A stretch of 64,000 bases of DNA from JAVVHH01 sp963835135 (GTDB lineage: Bacteria; Pseudomonadota; Alphaproteobacteria; Acetobacterales; Acetobacteraceae), in the NCBI GenBank assembly GCA_963835135.1, contig CAWIEF010000002.1, forward strand, positions 682,001 to 746,000. Reading direction: 5' to 3'. Positions 25,705 to 34,963 of the stretch are shown here, piece by piece. Within the stretch, counting starts at the first letter, position 1. The number at the start of each line of letters is the position of its first letter. The position numbers were made by a program, and so were the translations under genes. Below the pieces are notes generated by a model that ran no database searches, had not been told where the DNA came from, and saw only the letters and a list, made by a program, of their open reading frames with translations.

Positions 25705-26406
25705 TCATGCCGGTTGGGTTTCGACGGCGTGGCGGAAGCGGGCGATGAGGGCGCCGACGGCTTCGGGGCGAGTTTTCAGCGCGGTGCGGTTGACGATCAG
25801 GCGGCTGGTGACCTGGGCGATCACTTCAGTCTCCTTCAGGCCGTTGGCCTTCAGCGTGCTGCCGGTCTGCACGAGGTCGACGATCAGGCGGGAGAGCCCC
25901 AAGCCCGGCGCCAACTCCATCGCGCCGTTCAGGTGGACGATCTCGGCCTGGATGCCGCGGGCGGCGTAATGCTTTCGGGCGATGTTGGGATATTTGGTCG
26001 CGACTCGCACGCGGGACCATGTCGCCGGATCGTCCAGCCCCGCCGTTTCGACCGGCTCGGCGACACTGACCCGGCAGCCGCCGATGCCGAGGTCGAGCGG
26101 GGCGTAGATCTCGGGGTAGTCGAACTCCATCAGCACGTCGGCGCCGCAGATGCCGACATGGGCCGCGCCGAACGCGACGAAGGTCGCGACGTCGAAGGGG
26201 CGCACGCGGACGACGTCGAGCGCCGGGTCGTCGGTCGGAAAGCGGAGGCGGCGGCTCTCGTCGTCGAGCAGGTCGGGGGCCGGCACGATGCCAGCGCGGT
26301 CCAGCAGCGGGCCGCACTCGCCGAGGATGCGGCCCTTGGGCAAAGCGAGGATGAGCGGAGAATCGATCTCCGGCGCCAACGCGGCGGCCGGAAAGGGGGC
26401 GGTCAT
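25705..26406 (-). CDS. hisG: ATP phosphoribosyltransferase, short catalytic form
   Basis: This 233-residue HisG has only the two catalytic lobes: LILALPKGRIL at about residue 18, VGICGADVLMEF, and the PRPP loop LVQTGSTLKANGL near residue 180. The C-terminal regulatory domain is absent. Short HisG enzymes work as hetero-octamers with HisZ, which is not in this window. It catalyses the first committed step of histidine synthesis. It stands between murA and hisD on the same strand. Confidence 0.96.
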   Translation of the reverse strand: MTAPFPAAALAPEIDSPLILALPKGRILGECGPLLDRAGIVPAPDLLDDESRRLRFPTDDPALDVVRVRPFDVATFVAFGAAHVGICGADVLMEFDYPEIYAPLDLGIGGCRVSVAEPVETAGLDDPATWSRVRVATKYPNIARKHYAARGIQAEIVHLNGAMELAPGLGLSRLIVDLVQTGSTLKANGLKETEVIAQVTSRLIVNRTALKTRPEAVGALIARFRHAVETQPA

Positions 26407-26519
26407 TGGAAATCTCTGGTGACGATGGGCGCGGGGACTACCACTCTTGGCGGCTGGCGGGAAGCCGCGGGCGCTCACGCCTGCCCTGCCGTTCGCCATC
26501 GCGAGCCGCCCCTTGGCGG

Positions 26520-26542
26520 CGCTGCGCGCCTCGCAGTGACGG
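26520..26542 (-). repeat. Dispersed intergenic repeat, copy 2
   Basis: CCGTCACTGCGAGGCGCGCA... on the minus strand lies between murA and hisG and nearly matches copy 1 at 25663. It overlaps no coding sequence. Confidence 0.55.
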
Positions 26543-26545
26543 ACC

Positions 26546-27817
<1,272 letters not shown>

Positions 27818-27843
27818 GCCGGTCTTCCTTACAGACGATTCCC

Positions 27844-28399
27844 TTATAGCCTGGGCAAGGCCACTCCGCGCTGGTGCATGTATTTGCCCGCTTTGTCCGC
27901 GTAGCTCGTCTCGGGCGGGCTCGCCCCCTGCAAGAACAAGAACTGACATATTCCCTCGTTGGCGTAGATGCGGGCCGGCAGCGGCGTCGTGTTGCTGATC
28001 TCGATCGTGACCTGGCCTTCCCACTCCGGCTCGAGCGGCGTCACGTTGACGATGATGCCGCAGCGGGCATACGTGCTCTTGCCCAAGCAGATCACCAGCA
28101 CGTCGCGCGGGATGCGGAAATACTCGACCGTGTGGGCCAGCGCGAACGAGTTCGGCGGGATGATGCAGGACGGGCCCGGTCCGGGTGACGAAGCTGTCGG
28201 AGCTGAAATTCTTCGGGTCGACGATGGCGCTGTCGACATTGGTGAACACGCGGAACTCGTCCGACACGCGTGCATCGTAGCCGTAGCTCGACAAGCCATA
28301 GCTGATGATCCCGTCGCGCTTCTGAGACCCGACGAACGGGTCGATCATCGCGTGGGCGGTCGCCATTTGGCGAATCCAGTGGTCGGGCATCACGGGCAT
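27844..28399 (-). pseudogene. dcd: dCTP deaminase gene with a one-base frameshift
   Basis: The N-terminal part (MPVMPDHWIRQMATAHAMI to FSSDSFVTRTGP) is in one frame and the rest (CIIPPNSFALAHTVEYFRIP, LGKSTYARCGIIVNVTPLEP, ISNTTPLPARIYANEGICQF) is in another. The joint is near 28168. The intact family reads GPVCIIPPNSF there, which would be restored by removing one C from GTCCTGC on the coding strand. Dcd deaminates dCTP to dUTP for dTMP synthesis. Everything else, including Ser/Arg of the STYAR active site, is intact, so this is either a very recent mutation or a sequencing error. Confidence 0.88.
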
Positions 28400-28452
28400 C
28401 CCGATGCGTCTAACGCAGGCGGCGGACGAGGGCCAGCCTGAGTCGCGCCGGG

Positions 28453-28653
28453 CTAATCGTCCCGAGTGTTGGGATCCTGGGCCGCCGCCAGGTCGAGCGC
28501 GGCCCTTGCTTCTATTTGTTGCTTGCGGCGGCGGAGATTGAGCCGAAGCGCATCGGCTTCGCGTCTGAGACGAGTTGGATTTACGCTCGTCGGGGTCAGT
28601 GTCGGCTGCTTGCGGCGATGGTCGCCTCCATCGGCCGCGCTATCGTCCGGCAA
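28453..28653 (-). CDS. Possible 66-residue basic protein
   Basis: A TTG-started ORF (MPDDSAADGGDHRRKQ) has an Arg/Lys-rich helical middle, TRLRREADALRLNLRRRKQQ, and an acidic tail ending in NTRDD. It overlaps the end of the 51-residue membrane ORF by 14 nt, which would allow coupled translation. The middle looks like an amphipathic or coiled-coil helix that could bind nucleic acid or a membrane. There is no recognisable family. Confidence 0.35.
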   Translation of the reverse strand: MPDDSAADGGDHRRKQPTLTPTSVNPTRLRREADALRLNLRRRKQQIEARAALDLAAAQDPNTRDD

Positions 28654-28795
28654 TCCATATCACCGCGTGGACGATCGCCCACCAACCAGCCAAGCCCAAG
28701 GTGAGCGCGATCAAAAGTTCGGAGCCGACTGGCACTTCGTGTTTGCCGCCGTTTTGGTCTGCGGCGTGAAGGTTCGGCGGATTCTGCCGAATCAT
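28640..28795 (-). CDS. Small membrane protein, 51 residues
   Basis: The ORF starts MIRQNPPNLHAADQNGGK with GGGAG about 7 nt before the ATG. It ends in one strong hydrophobic helix, ELLIALTLGLAGWWAIVHAV, followed by IWIAGR. This is a soluble head plus a single C-terminal transmembrane segment. An inverted repeat (28824-28841) lies just upstream. It overlaps the following basic ORF. I do not recognise the family. Confidence 0.5.
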   Translation of the reverse strand: MIRQNPPNLHAADQNGGKHEVPVGSELLIALTLGLAGWWAIVHAVIWIAGR

Positions 28796-28823
28796 GGTTT
28801 GCTCCCGTCAACATTAACTGTCG

Positions 28824-28841
28824 GTTAGGCACAACCCTAAC
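28824..28841. promoter_or_regulatory. Inverted repeat upstream of the small membrane protein
   Basis: GTTAGG and CCTAAC form a perfect 6-bp repeat with a 6-nt spacer, about 30 bp before the ATG of the 51-residue ORF and next to an AT-rich stretch. It is a plausible operator; the binding protein is unknown. Confidence 0.35.
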
Positions 28842-29171
28842 GAACCCCGCCACATATAAGTCAAGTAAGCGACGGAAACTCGCACAAATGTGATGGTGAG
28901 ACGCGAATAAATCATTAAAAAGCCCAAATCCGCACGTCGTGCAGCCGAAGAGACTACAAGCGGCGACGGAATGACATGCAGTCCGCGCGGTTACGCTGTG
29001 GATCTCCTCATCCAGCAACAAATATACCAGAACGTCTTCGAATCGAGACTGGCCGGATCCACCGCGGTGCCGACTATGCCGCGACGAGTCGTCGTGCCAA
29101 CACGAGGCGCCGCCCGATCATGCTGCCGTTCACCCTTGCGTCAGCGCGCACATCCACGCACATCGTAGGCG
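28842..29171. other. AT-rich intergenic region before fur
   Basis: About 330 bp with no convincing gene. The first 90 bp are the most AT-rich part of the neighbourhood (cacatataag, ataaatcatt, aaaaag) and probably hold promoters for fur and for the small ORFs on the other strand. I see no RNA structure that I can name. Confidence 0.4.
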
Positions 29172-29723
29172 GTGATGGACGGACCGGTCATGCGACAGCA
29201 CCAGAGCGGCGACGACGAGCAGACGGCGCACGCCGGCCGGCCCGGTTCCGGCCTCGTGCGCGAGCCGCTGGCCGACAGCATCGAGCGGCTCTGCCAGGAG
29301 CGCGGCCTGAAGATGACCGGTCAGCGCCGCACGATCGCCCGCGTGCTGTCCGAGGCGGACGATCATCCCGACGTCGAGGAGTTGTATCGGCGCGCCTCGG
29401 TGCTCGACGACCGCATTTCGATCGCCACGGTGTATCGCACCGTGCGGCTGTTCGAGGAGAAGGGCATCCTGCAGCGCCGCGATTTCGGCAGCGGACGCGC
29501 CCGCTACGAGCCCGTGGACCAAACTCCGCACTACCACCTGATCGACGTCGAGTCCGGCAAGGTCGTGGAGTTCCGCAGCGCCGAGCACGAGCGGTTGGTG
29601 CGCGCGGTGGCCGAGCAGCTCGGCTTTCAGGTCGTCTCGTTGCGCCTGGAGGTGTTCGGCCGCAAATCGCCCGATGACGCGCTCCCGCCCTCGGGCAAGC
29701 ACCGGGCCAAGAAGCCGGGATGA
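29172..29723 (+). CDS. fur: Fur family transcriptional regulator
   Basis: The protein of up to 183 residues has the Fur winged helix (GLKMTGQRRTIARVLSEADD, HPDVEELYRRA, ISIATVYRTVRLFEEKGI) and the dimer and metal domain (RARYEPVDQTPHYHLIDVES). The usual HHDHLI metal motif is PHYHLI here, so one ligand position is changed. It is closer to alphaproteobacterial Fur/Mur than to Zur or PerR. The N-terminus is uncertain: GTG 29172, ATG 29175 and ATG 29190 are all in frame. It would sense Fe2+ or Mn2+ and control metal uptake. Confidence 0.88.
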   Translation: MMDGPVMRQHQSGDDEQTAHAGRPGSGLVREPLADSIERLCQERGLKMTGQRRTIARVLSEADDHPDVEELYRRASVLDDRISIATVYRTVRLFEEKGILQRRDFGSGRARYEPVDQTPHYHLIDVESGKVVEFRSAEHERLVRAVAEQLGFQVVSLRLEVFGRKSPDDALPPSGKHRAKKPG

Positions 29724-29742
29724 TGGCGCCCTTGCGATAGGG

Positions 29743-29771
29743 TTGCCGAGCGGCCCCCGCGGCCCTATACG
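29743..29771 (+). promoter_or_regulatory. Promoter of tRNA-Thr
   Basis: TTGCCG (29743-29748) and TATACG (29766-29771) are exactly 17 bp apart, and the tRNA begins 22 bp after the -10 box. Confidence 0.6.
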
Positions 29772-29793
29772 GCACGAGCGCTTAGCGAAGTTC

Positions 29794-29868
<75 letters not shown>

Positions 29869-29884
29869 TTTTCTCAGGTTTGAG

Positions 29885-30646
29885 ATGCCCAGATTGTTCG
29901 ACATGCAGGGCCAAGTCGCCCTGATCACCGGGTCGAGCAAGGGCATCGGCCGCGCCATTGCCGAGCGCATGGCCGAGCAGGGCGCCCGGGTCGTGATCAG
30001 CAGCCGTAAGCAGGAGGCCTGTGACGACGTCGCAGCCGGCATCCGTGCCGCCGGCGGCCAAGCGATCGCCGTCGCCTGCAACATCGGCCGCAAGAACGAG
30101 CTCGAAGCATTGGTCGGGCGCACCCTCGCGGAGTGGGGCCAAATCGACGCGCTCGTCTGCAACGCCGCGGTCAACCCCTATTTCGGACCCAGCGCCGGCA
30201 TTCCGGATGACGCCTGGGATCGCATCATGGGAAGCAACATCCGCAGCAACCACTGGCTCTGCACCATGGTGCTGCCAGGGATGGCCGAGCGCGGGGACGG
30301 GTCGGTGACCATCGTCTCCTCGATCGCCGGCCTGCGCGGGACGGCGACGCTCGGCGCCTATGGCATCTCGAAGGCGGCCGACATGCAGCTCGCGCGCAAC
30401 CTCGCCGTCGAGTGGGGGCCGCGCGGCATCCGCGCCAACTGCATCGCGCCGGGACTGGTGCGCACCGATTTCGCCCGCGCGCTCTGGGAGGATCCGGAAC
30501 TCCTGCAGCGCCGGATGTCCGAGACCCCGCTCCGCCGCATCGGCGAGCCCGACGAGATCGCCGGCGCCGCGGTGTTCCTGGCCTCCGCGGCGGGCCGCTT
30601 CATGACCGGCCAAACCATCGTCATCGACGGCGGGCGCACCTGCTGA
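29885..30646 (+). CDS. Short-chain dehydrogenase/reductase
   Basis: This 253-residue classical SDR has the cofactor motif TGSSKGIGRAIAE (about residues 16-28), NAAVNP, catalytic Ser in VSSIAG and YGISK (Tyr/Lys), and the C-terminal TGQTIVIDGG. The substrate is unknown. It begins 17 nt after tRNA-Thr and its stop overlaps the putative CTG start of the amidohydrolase gene, so the two are likely co-translated. Confidence 0.9.
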   Translation: MPRLFDMQGQVALITGSSKGIGRAIAERMAEQGARVVISSRKQEACDDVAAGIRAAGGQAIAVACNIGRKNELEALVGRTLAEWGQIDALVCNAAVNPYFGPSAGIPDDAWDRIMGSNIRSNHWLCTMVLPGMAERGDGSVTIVSSIAGLRGTATLGAYGISKAADMQLARNLAVEWGPRGIRANCIAPGLVRTDFARALWEDPELLQRRMSETPLRRIGEPDEIAGAAVFLASAAGRFMTGQTIVIDGGRTC

Positions 30647-32070
30647 CCGGCAACGCCGACCCGGTCTGGTCGATCGCCGACGCCAAGACGCCCGCCTACA
30701 TCGCGCTCGCCGACCGCGTCTGGGACACGCCGGAGCTCAACTACACCGAGGTCCGTTCCGCCGCCGCCCATCACGAGCAGCTCGAGCGCGAAGGCTTCCG
30801 TATCGCCGAAGGCGTCGCCGGCCTGCCGACCGCCCTCATGGCCGAAGCCGGCCAAGGCGGCCCCGTGATCGCCATCCTCGGCGAATACGACGCGCTCCCC
30901 GGCCTCAGCCAACAGGCCGGCCTCGCCGGCCCGGCGCCGCTGCCCGGGAGCGACAACGGCCATGGCTGCGGCCACAACCTGCTCGGCGCCGCCTCCATGC
31001 TCGCCGCCGCCGCGCTCAAGGACCATCTCGCCGCCACTGGACAGCCCGGCCGGGTCCGCTACTACGGCTGCCCCGCCGAGGAGGGCGGCTCGGCCAAGGG
31101 TTTCATGGTCCGCGCCGGCTGCTTCGACGACGTCGACGTCGCGATCTGCTGGCACCCCGCCGCCTTCACCGGCGTCAACACCCCCATTTCGCTCGCCTGC
31201 AACGAGATCGACGTCCGGTTCACCGGACGCGCCGCCCACGCCGCCGCCGCGCCCGAACTCGGCCGCAGCGCGCTCGACGCCGTCGAACTGATGAGCATCG
31301 GCGTCAACTACCTGCGCGAACACATGCCGAGCACGGCGCGTATCCACTACGCCCACACCGATTCCGGCGGTATCGCCCCCAACGTGGTCCAGGCCCGCGC
31401 CGCGGTCCGTTACCTCATCCGCGCCCGCGCCCTGCCCGGGCTACACGCGCTGAACGCCCGCGTCCGCGCCATCGCCGACGGCGCCGCGCTCATGACCGAG
31501 ACCAGCGTCCAGTGGACCATCATCAGCGGCGACGCCAATCTCGTCGGCAACACCCCGCTCGAACGCCTCATGCACCGGCAACTCGAGCGCCTCGGCCCGC
31601 CCGTGTTCGACGAGGCCGACCACGCCTTTGCCGCCGCCATCCAGCGGACCCTGACACAAGACGACATCGCCACCTCCGCCGCCCGCTTCGGCCTGGTGCC
31701 GCAGCCCGGCGAGTCCCTCAGCAACGCCATCTACCCGCTCGGCGCCGGCGATGGCACGCTGGTCGGCTCGACCGACGTCGGCACGGTCTCATGGGTCGTC
31801 CCCACCGTGCAGATGCGCGGCGCCACCTACGCCATCGGCACGCCCGGCCACTCCTGGCAGCTCGTTGCCCAGGGCAAGGCTCCGGCCGCGCACAAGGGCA
31901 TGGCCTACGCCGCCAAAGCCATGGCCGCCACCGCCGCCGCCCTGTTCGCCGACCCGGCCCTCGTCGCCGCTGCCAAAGCCGACCACACCTCCCGCCTCGC
32001 CGGCGCGCCGTTCGTCAACCCGATCCCCGATGACGTTTCCCCGCCATTTCCGGCGAAATCGGCCGCGTAG
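30643..32070 (+). CDS. M20 family amidohydrolase (AbgB-like), probable CTG start
   Basis: This protein of about 475 residues is of the M20/AbgB peptidase-like family. Metal-ligand regions are DNGHGCGHNLLGAASML, CPAEEGGSAKGFMV and CWHPAAFTG, with the dimerisation domain ALNEIDVRFTG-like CNEIDVRFTGRAAHAAA. Relatives hydrolyse p-aminobenzoyl-glutamate or similar amides. The N-terminal PVWSIADAKTPAYIALADRV segment is conserved, yet no ATG, GTG or TTG precedes it. A CTG at 30643 overlaps the upstream SDR stop as CTGA, echoing the ATGA, GTGA and TTGA junctions in the window. ATG 30838 would lose about 65 conserved residues. Confidence 0.85.
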   Translation: MTGNADPVWSIADAKTPAYIALADRVWDTPELNYTEVRSAAAHHEQLEREGFRIAEGVAGLPTALMAEAGQGGPVIAILGEYDALPGLSQQAGLAGPAPLPGSDNGHGCGHNLLGAASMLAAAALKDHLAATGQPGRVRYYGCPAEEGGSAKGFMVRAGCFDDVDVAICWHPAAFTGVNTPISLACNEIDVRFTGRAAHAAAAPELGRSALDAVELMSIGVNYLREHMPSTARIHYAHTDSGGIAPNVVQARAAVRYLIRARALPGLHALNARVRAIADGAALMTETSVQWTIISGDANLVGNTPLERLMHRQLERLGPPVFDEADHAFAAAIQRTLTQDDIATSAARFGLVPQPGESLSNAIYPLGAGDGTLVGSTDVGTVSWVVPTVQMRGATYAIGTPGHSWQLVAQGKAPAAHKGMAYAAKAMAATAAALFADPALVAAAKADHTSRLAGAPFVNPIPDDVSPPFPAKSAA

Positions 32071-32127
32071 CGGGCCGCCCCGCCGAACCTTGTTCCGCTT
32101 CCCCGGCGTTCATATCTGCACCGCATC

Positions 32128-33177
32128 ATGGAACACATGCTGCAGTTCGGCCTCGACACGTTCGGCGACGTCACCGCCGCGCCCGCCGGCGACCGCACGC
32201 CGACCCCGCAGGTCATCCGCGATGTCGTCGAAGAAGGCGTCCTGGCCGACCGTCTCGGCCTCGACTTCTTCGGCATCGGCGAGCACCACCGCGCCGACTT
32301 CGCCGTCTCCTCGCCCGAGATGGTCCTCGCCGCCATCGCATCCCGCACCGAGCGCATCCGCCTCGGCTCCGCCGTCACCGTGCTGAGCTCCGACGAGCCC
32401 GTCCGCGTGTTCCAGCGCTTCGCCACCCTCGACGCCGTCTCGAACGGCCGCGCCGAGATCATCGTCGGCCGCGGCTCTTTCACCGAGAGCTTCCCCCTCT
32501 TCGGCCTCCCGCTCGACCAATACGAAGACCTGTTCGAGGAAAAGCTCGACCTCTTCCACAAGCTGATCACCGAAGACCGCATCACCTGGCAGGGCAACCT
32601 CCGCGCCCCCCTGACCGACACGGTCGTCTACCCTCGCACTGAGCGCCCCCTCACCACCTGGGTCGGCGTCGGCGGCAGCCCGCGCTCGATCGTCCGCGCC
32701 GCCCATTACGGCCTGCCGGTCATGCTCGCCATCATCGGCGGCGACCCGGCCCGCTTCCGCCCCTACGTCGACATGTTCGCCAAAGCCCTCGCCCAATTCG
32801 GCAAGCCCACCCAGCCGATGGGCGTCCACTCCCCCGGCTTCGTCGCCGAAACCGACCAATCCGCCCTCGACATTTTCTGGCCCCACTACCGCGACATGCA
32901 CGCCGCCATCGGCGCCGAACGCGGCTGGCCCCCGCTCGCCCGCGCCGCCTACGAGCACGAGATCGAGTCCGGCTCCCTCTACGTCGGCGCCCCCGCCACC
33001 GTTGCCCGCAAGATCGCCCGCACCGCCGACCTGCTCGACCTCACCCGCTTCCAACTCAAATACAGCGCCGGTACGCTGCCGCATGCCGACATGCTCCGCA
33101 GTATCGAGCTTTATGCGACCGAGGTCGCGCCGGCCGTCCGCCGCCTCCTCAGCCCCGCCTTGGCTGCCGCGGAGTGA
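32128..33177 (+). CDS. LLM class flavin-dependent oxidoreductase
   Basis: This 349-residue luciferase-like monooxygenase has FGLDTFGDVT at the start, GLDFFGIGEHHRADF (the usual G-x-GEHH) near residue 50, RIRLGSAVTVLSSDEPVRVFQRFATLD and IIVGRGSFTES. These enzymes use FMN or F420 and O2 to oxidise small molecules. It lies 57 nt after the M20 gene on the same strand and may belong to the same catabolic group. The substrate is unknown. Confidence 0.9.
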   Translation: MEHMLQFGLDTFGDVTAAPAGDRTPTPQVIRDVVEEGVLADRLGLDFFGIGEHHRADFAVSSPEMVLAAIASRTERIRLGSAVTVLSSDEPVRVFQRFATLDAVSNGRAEIIVGRGSFTESFPLFGLPLDQYEDLFEEKLDLFHKLITEDRITWQGNLRAPLTDTVVYPRTERPLTTWVGVGGSPRSIVRAAHYGLPVMLAIIGGDPARFRPYVDMFAKALAQFGKPTQPMGVHSPGFVAETDQSALDIFWPHYRDMHAAIGAERGWPPLARAAYEHEIESGSLYVGAPATVARKIARTADLLDLTRFQLKYSAGTLPHADMLRSIELYATEVAPAVRRLLSPALAAAE

Positions 33178-33813
33178 TCAGGCCCGCCCGATCACGGCCC
33201 AGAGCGGGTCACCCCCGTCGGGGATGACCTCGCTCAAGTCGATCGTCGCGAACCCGGCCCGCTGCATGTAGAGCGCCACCAGCTCCTGCTGCTCGTGTCC
33301 CTCCAGCGCCTGCCAGATCGCCACCGCCTTGGTCGGGAAGCAGCGGTTCGAGAACGTCACCACGAACGGCCCACCGGCCCGCAACGCCCGCCGCACCGCG
33401 GTGAACACCGTCACCGGGCGCTGCAGATACTGCACCGACACGCACAGGCAGGCGCCGTCGAACGACCCGTCGGCCAGCGGCAGCGCCGGCTCCGCGTTCA
33501 GGTCTTGCACGAACCGCGCCGTCAGCCGCTCGTTCGCCGCCAACTCCGCCGCGTTCATCCCATGCCCGGTCACCCCGGCGTACTCGATCTCCGGCGGCAG
33601 ATGGCTCACCCAACTGCTCATCAAGTCAAGGATCGTGCCACCCGGCGGCAGCACCTCGCGGTAGAGCGCCGTCACCGCCGCGATCGCGCCGTCGTCGATA
33701 TGCGTCACCAGCCGCGGCTGCGCGTAGAACAGCGGGTCCGGCGACGGATCGGCTTTATCGAACGCCTGCGCCGGCAATTCAGGGAGGTCGGGGGTCCTGT
33801 CCATGGCGGACAT
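33178..33813 (-). CDS. Class I SAM-dependent methyltransferase
   Basis: The protein of about 211 residues has a SAM-binding first strand GGTILDLMSSWVSHLP (residue ~66), motif VTGHGMNAAELAAN, DGACLCVSVQYLQRP and ALRAGGPFVVTFSNRC. This is the methyltransferase-11-like fold; the LDLMSSWVSHLP variant marks a subgroup of unknown substrate. ATG at 33813 (MSAMDRTPDL) or 33804 are possible starts. It is divergent from the next SDR, with only 12 bp between the start codons. Confidence 0.82.
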   Translation of the reverse strand: MSAMDRTPDLPELPAQAFDKADPSPDPLFYAQPRLVTHIDDGAIAAVTALYREVLPPGGTILDLMSSWVSHLPPEIEYAGVTGHGMNAAELAANERLTARFVQDLNAEPALPLADGSFDGACLCVSVQYLQRPVTVFTAVRRALRAGGPFVVTFSNRCFPTKAVAIWQALEGHEQQELVALYMQRAGFATIDLSEVIPDGGDPLWAVIGRA

Positions 33814-33825
33814 ATGAGGTGACCG

Positions 33826-34680
33826 ATGGCAACCGCGAGCCCCCCGCCGCCTTATGCGAGCATGCCTCATCCCGTTCTCCAGCCCGGCGCTGTCGCGATC
33901 GTCACCGGCGGCGCATCCGGTATCGGCCGTGCTGCCGCGGCCGCCTTCGCGGAGCTCGGCCTACATGTCTGCGTGGCCGACCTGCCCGGACCCGCCCTCG
34001 AACAGATGCCGGCCGGTATGATGACCCACCCGACCGACGTCCGCCGCCCGGCCGACCTCGAGGCGCTGCAGGCTGCCGTGCTCGGCCGCTTCGGCCGGGT
34101 CGACGTGCTGATGAACAATGCCGCCGTACAACCCGGCAGCGACATGTTCGGCCCGCCCGGCGCCTGGGCGCGCATCATCGAGACCAATCTGTGGGGCGTC
34201 ATTCACGGCACCCAAGTGTTCGCCCCGGGCATGATCGCGGCCGGCCGACCCGGCCTCATCATCAACACCGGCTCCAAGCAGGGCATCACCACGCCGCCCG
34301 GCGACCCCGCCTACAACGTGGCCAAAGCCGGCGTGAAAGCCTTCACCGAGGCCCTGCAGCATACGCTGCGCACCACCGAAGCCTGTGAGGTGACGGCCCA
34401 CCTCCTGATCCCCGGCTTCGTGTTCACGCCGCTCACTGCGAACGGCAGGACCGAGAAGCCCGATGCCGCCTGGACGCCCGAACAGACCGTCGGCTTCATG
34501 CTCGACTGCCTCGAGGCCGGCGATTTCTATATTCTCTGTCCCGACAACGACGTTCCCCGCGCGCTCGACGAGCGCCGCATCCTCTGGGCCGCCGGCGACA
34601 TCGTCGACAATCGCCCGCCCCTGTCCCGCTGGCACCCGGATTTTGCCGACGCCGCCAAGCGGTTCATGGACAACCGCTGA
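33826..34680 (+). CDS. Short-chain dehydrogenase/reductase
   Basis: This 284-residue SDR has TGGASGIGRAAAAA near residue 26, MNNAAVQP, and SKQGITTPPGDPAYNVAKAG carrying Ser, Tyr and Lys. The C-terminal region is longer than in small SDRs (about 30 extra residues ending KRFMDNR). The substrate is unknown. There may be a shorter start at the second Met (MPHPVLQPG) in better context. It is followed 35 nt later by a 68-residue unknown gene. Confidence 0.88.
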   Translation: MATASPPPPYASMPHPVLQPGAVAIVTGGASGIGRAAAAAFAELGLHVCVADLPGPALEQMPAGMMTHPTDVRRPADLEALQAAVLGRFGRVDVLMNNAAVQPGSDMFGPPGAWARIIETNLWGVIHGTQVFAPGMIAAGRPGLIINTGSKQGITTPPGDPAYNVAKAGVKAFTEALQHTLRTTEACEVTAHLLIPGFVFTPLTANGRTEKPDAAWTPEQTVGFMLDCLEAGDFYILCPDNDVPRALDERRILWAAGDIVDNRPPLSRWHPDFADAAKRFMDNR

Positions 34681-34715
34681 ACCACACCCACCTGCCGAAC
34701 GACGAGAGGATTCTT

Positions 34716-34922
34716 ATGACCGACCAACCGATCAAAGACATCGGCGCCGATGGCGCGCGAATCAAACGGGACATCACCGAAACCAAACAGCGGAACCAGA
34801 GCAAGGTCGAGCCCTTTGACCCCGGAGCCGCCATGCTCGGCACGGACAACGAAGCGGGCTCCGCGCCGGACCACGGCGGCATGGCCGACGCCCGCAACGC
34901 GCCGCCCCCGCCGCAGAAGTAG
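34716..34922 (+). CDS. Small hydrophilic protein of unknown function
   Basis: This 68-residue protein (MTDQPIKDIGADGARIKRD) is rich in charged and Pro residues with no hydrophobic segment, and ends APPPPQK. AGAGGA lies before the ATG with good spacing. It is probably disordered. It may be co-transcribed with the SDR upstream. I do not recognise the family. Confidence 0.55.
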   Translation: MTDQPIKDIGADGARIKRDITETKQRNQSKVEPFDPGAAMLGTDNEAGSAPDHGGMADARNAPPPPQK

Positions 34923-34963
34923 CCGGATCCCCCGGGACCCGGGTCAGCCCGGGGGCGCCGCCC

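Noticed and set aside
28596..29021. 141-codon minus-strand frame before fur
   Set aside because: It overlaps the 51-residue ORF, which has a better start site and a clear membrane helix; its own sequence has many Cys and Arg and no pattern of selection.
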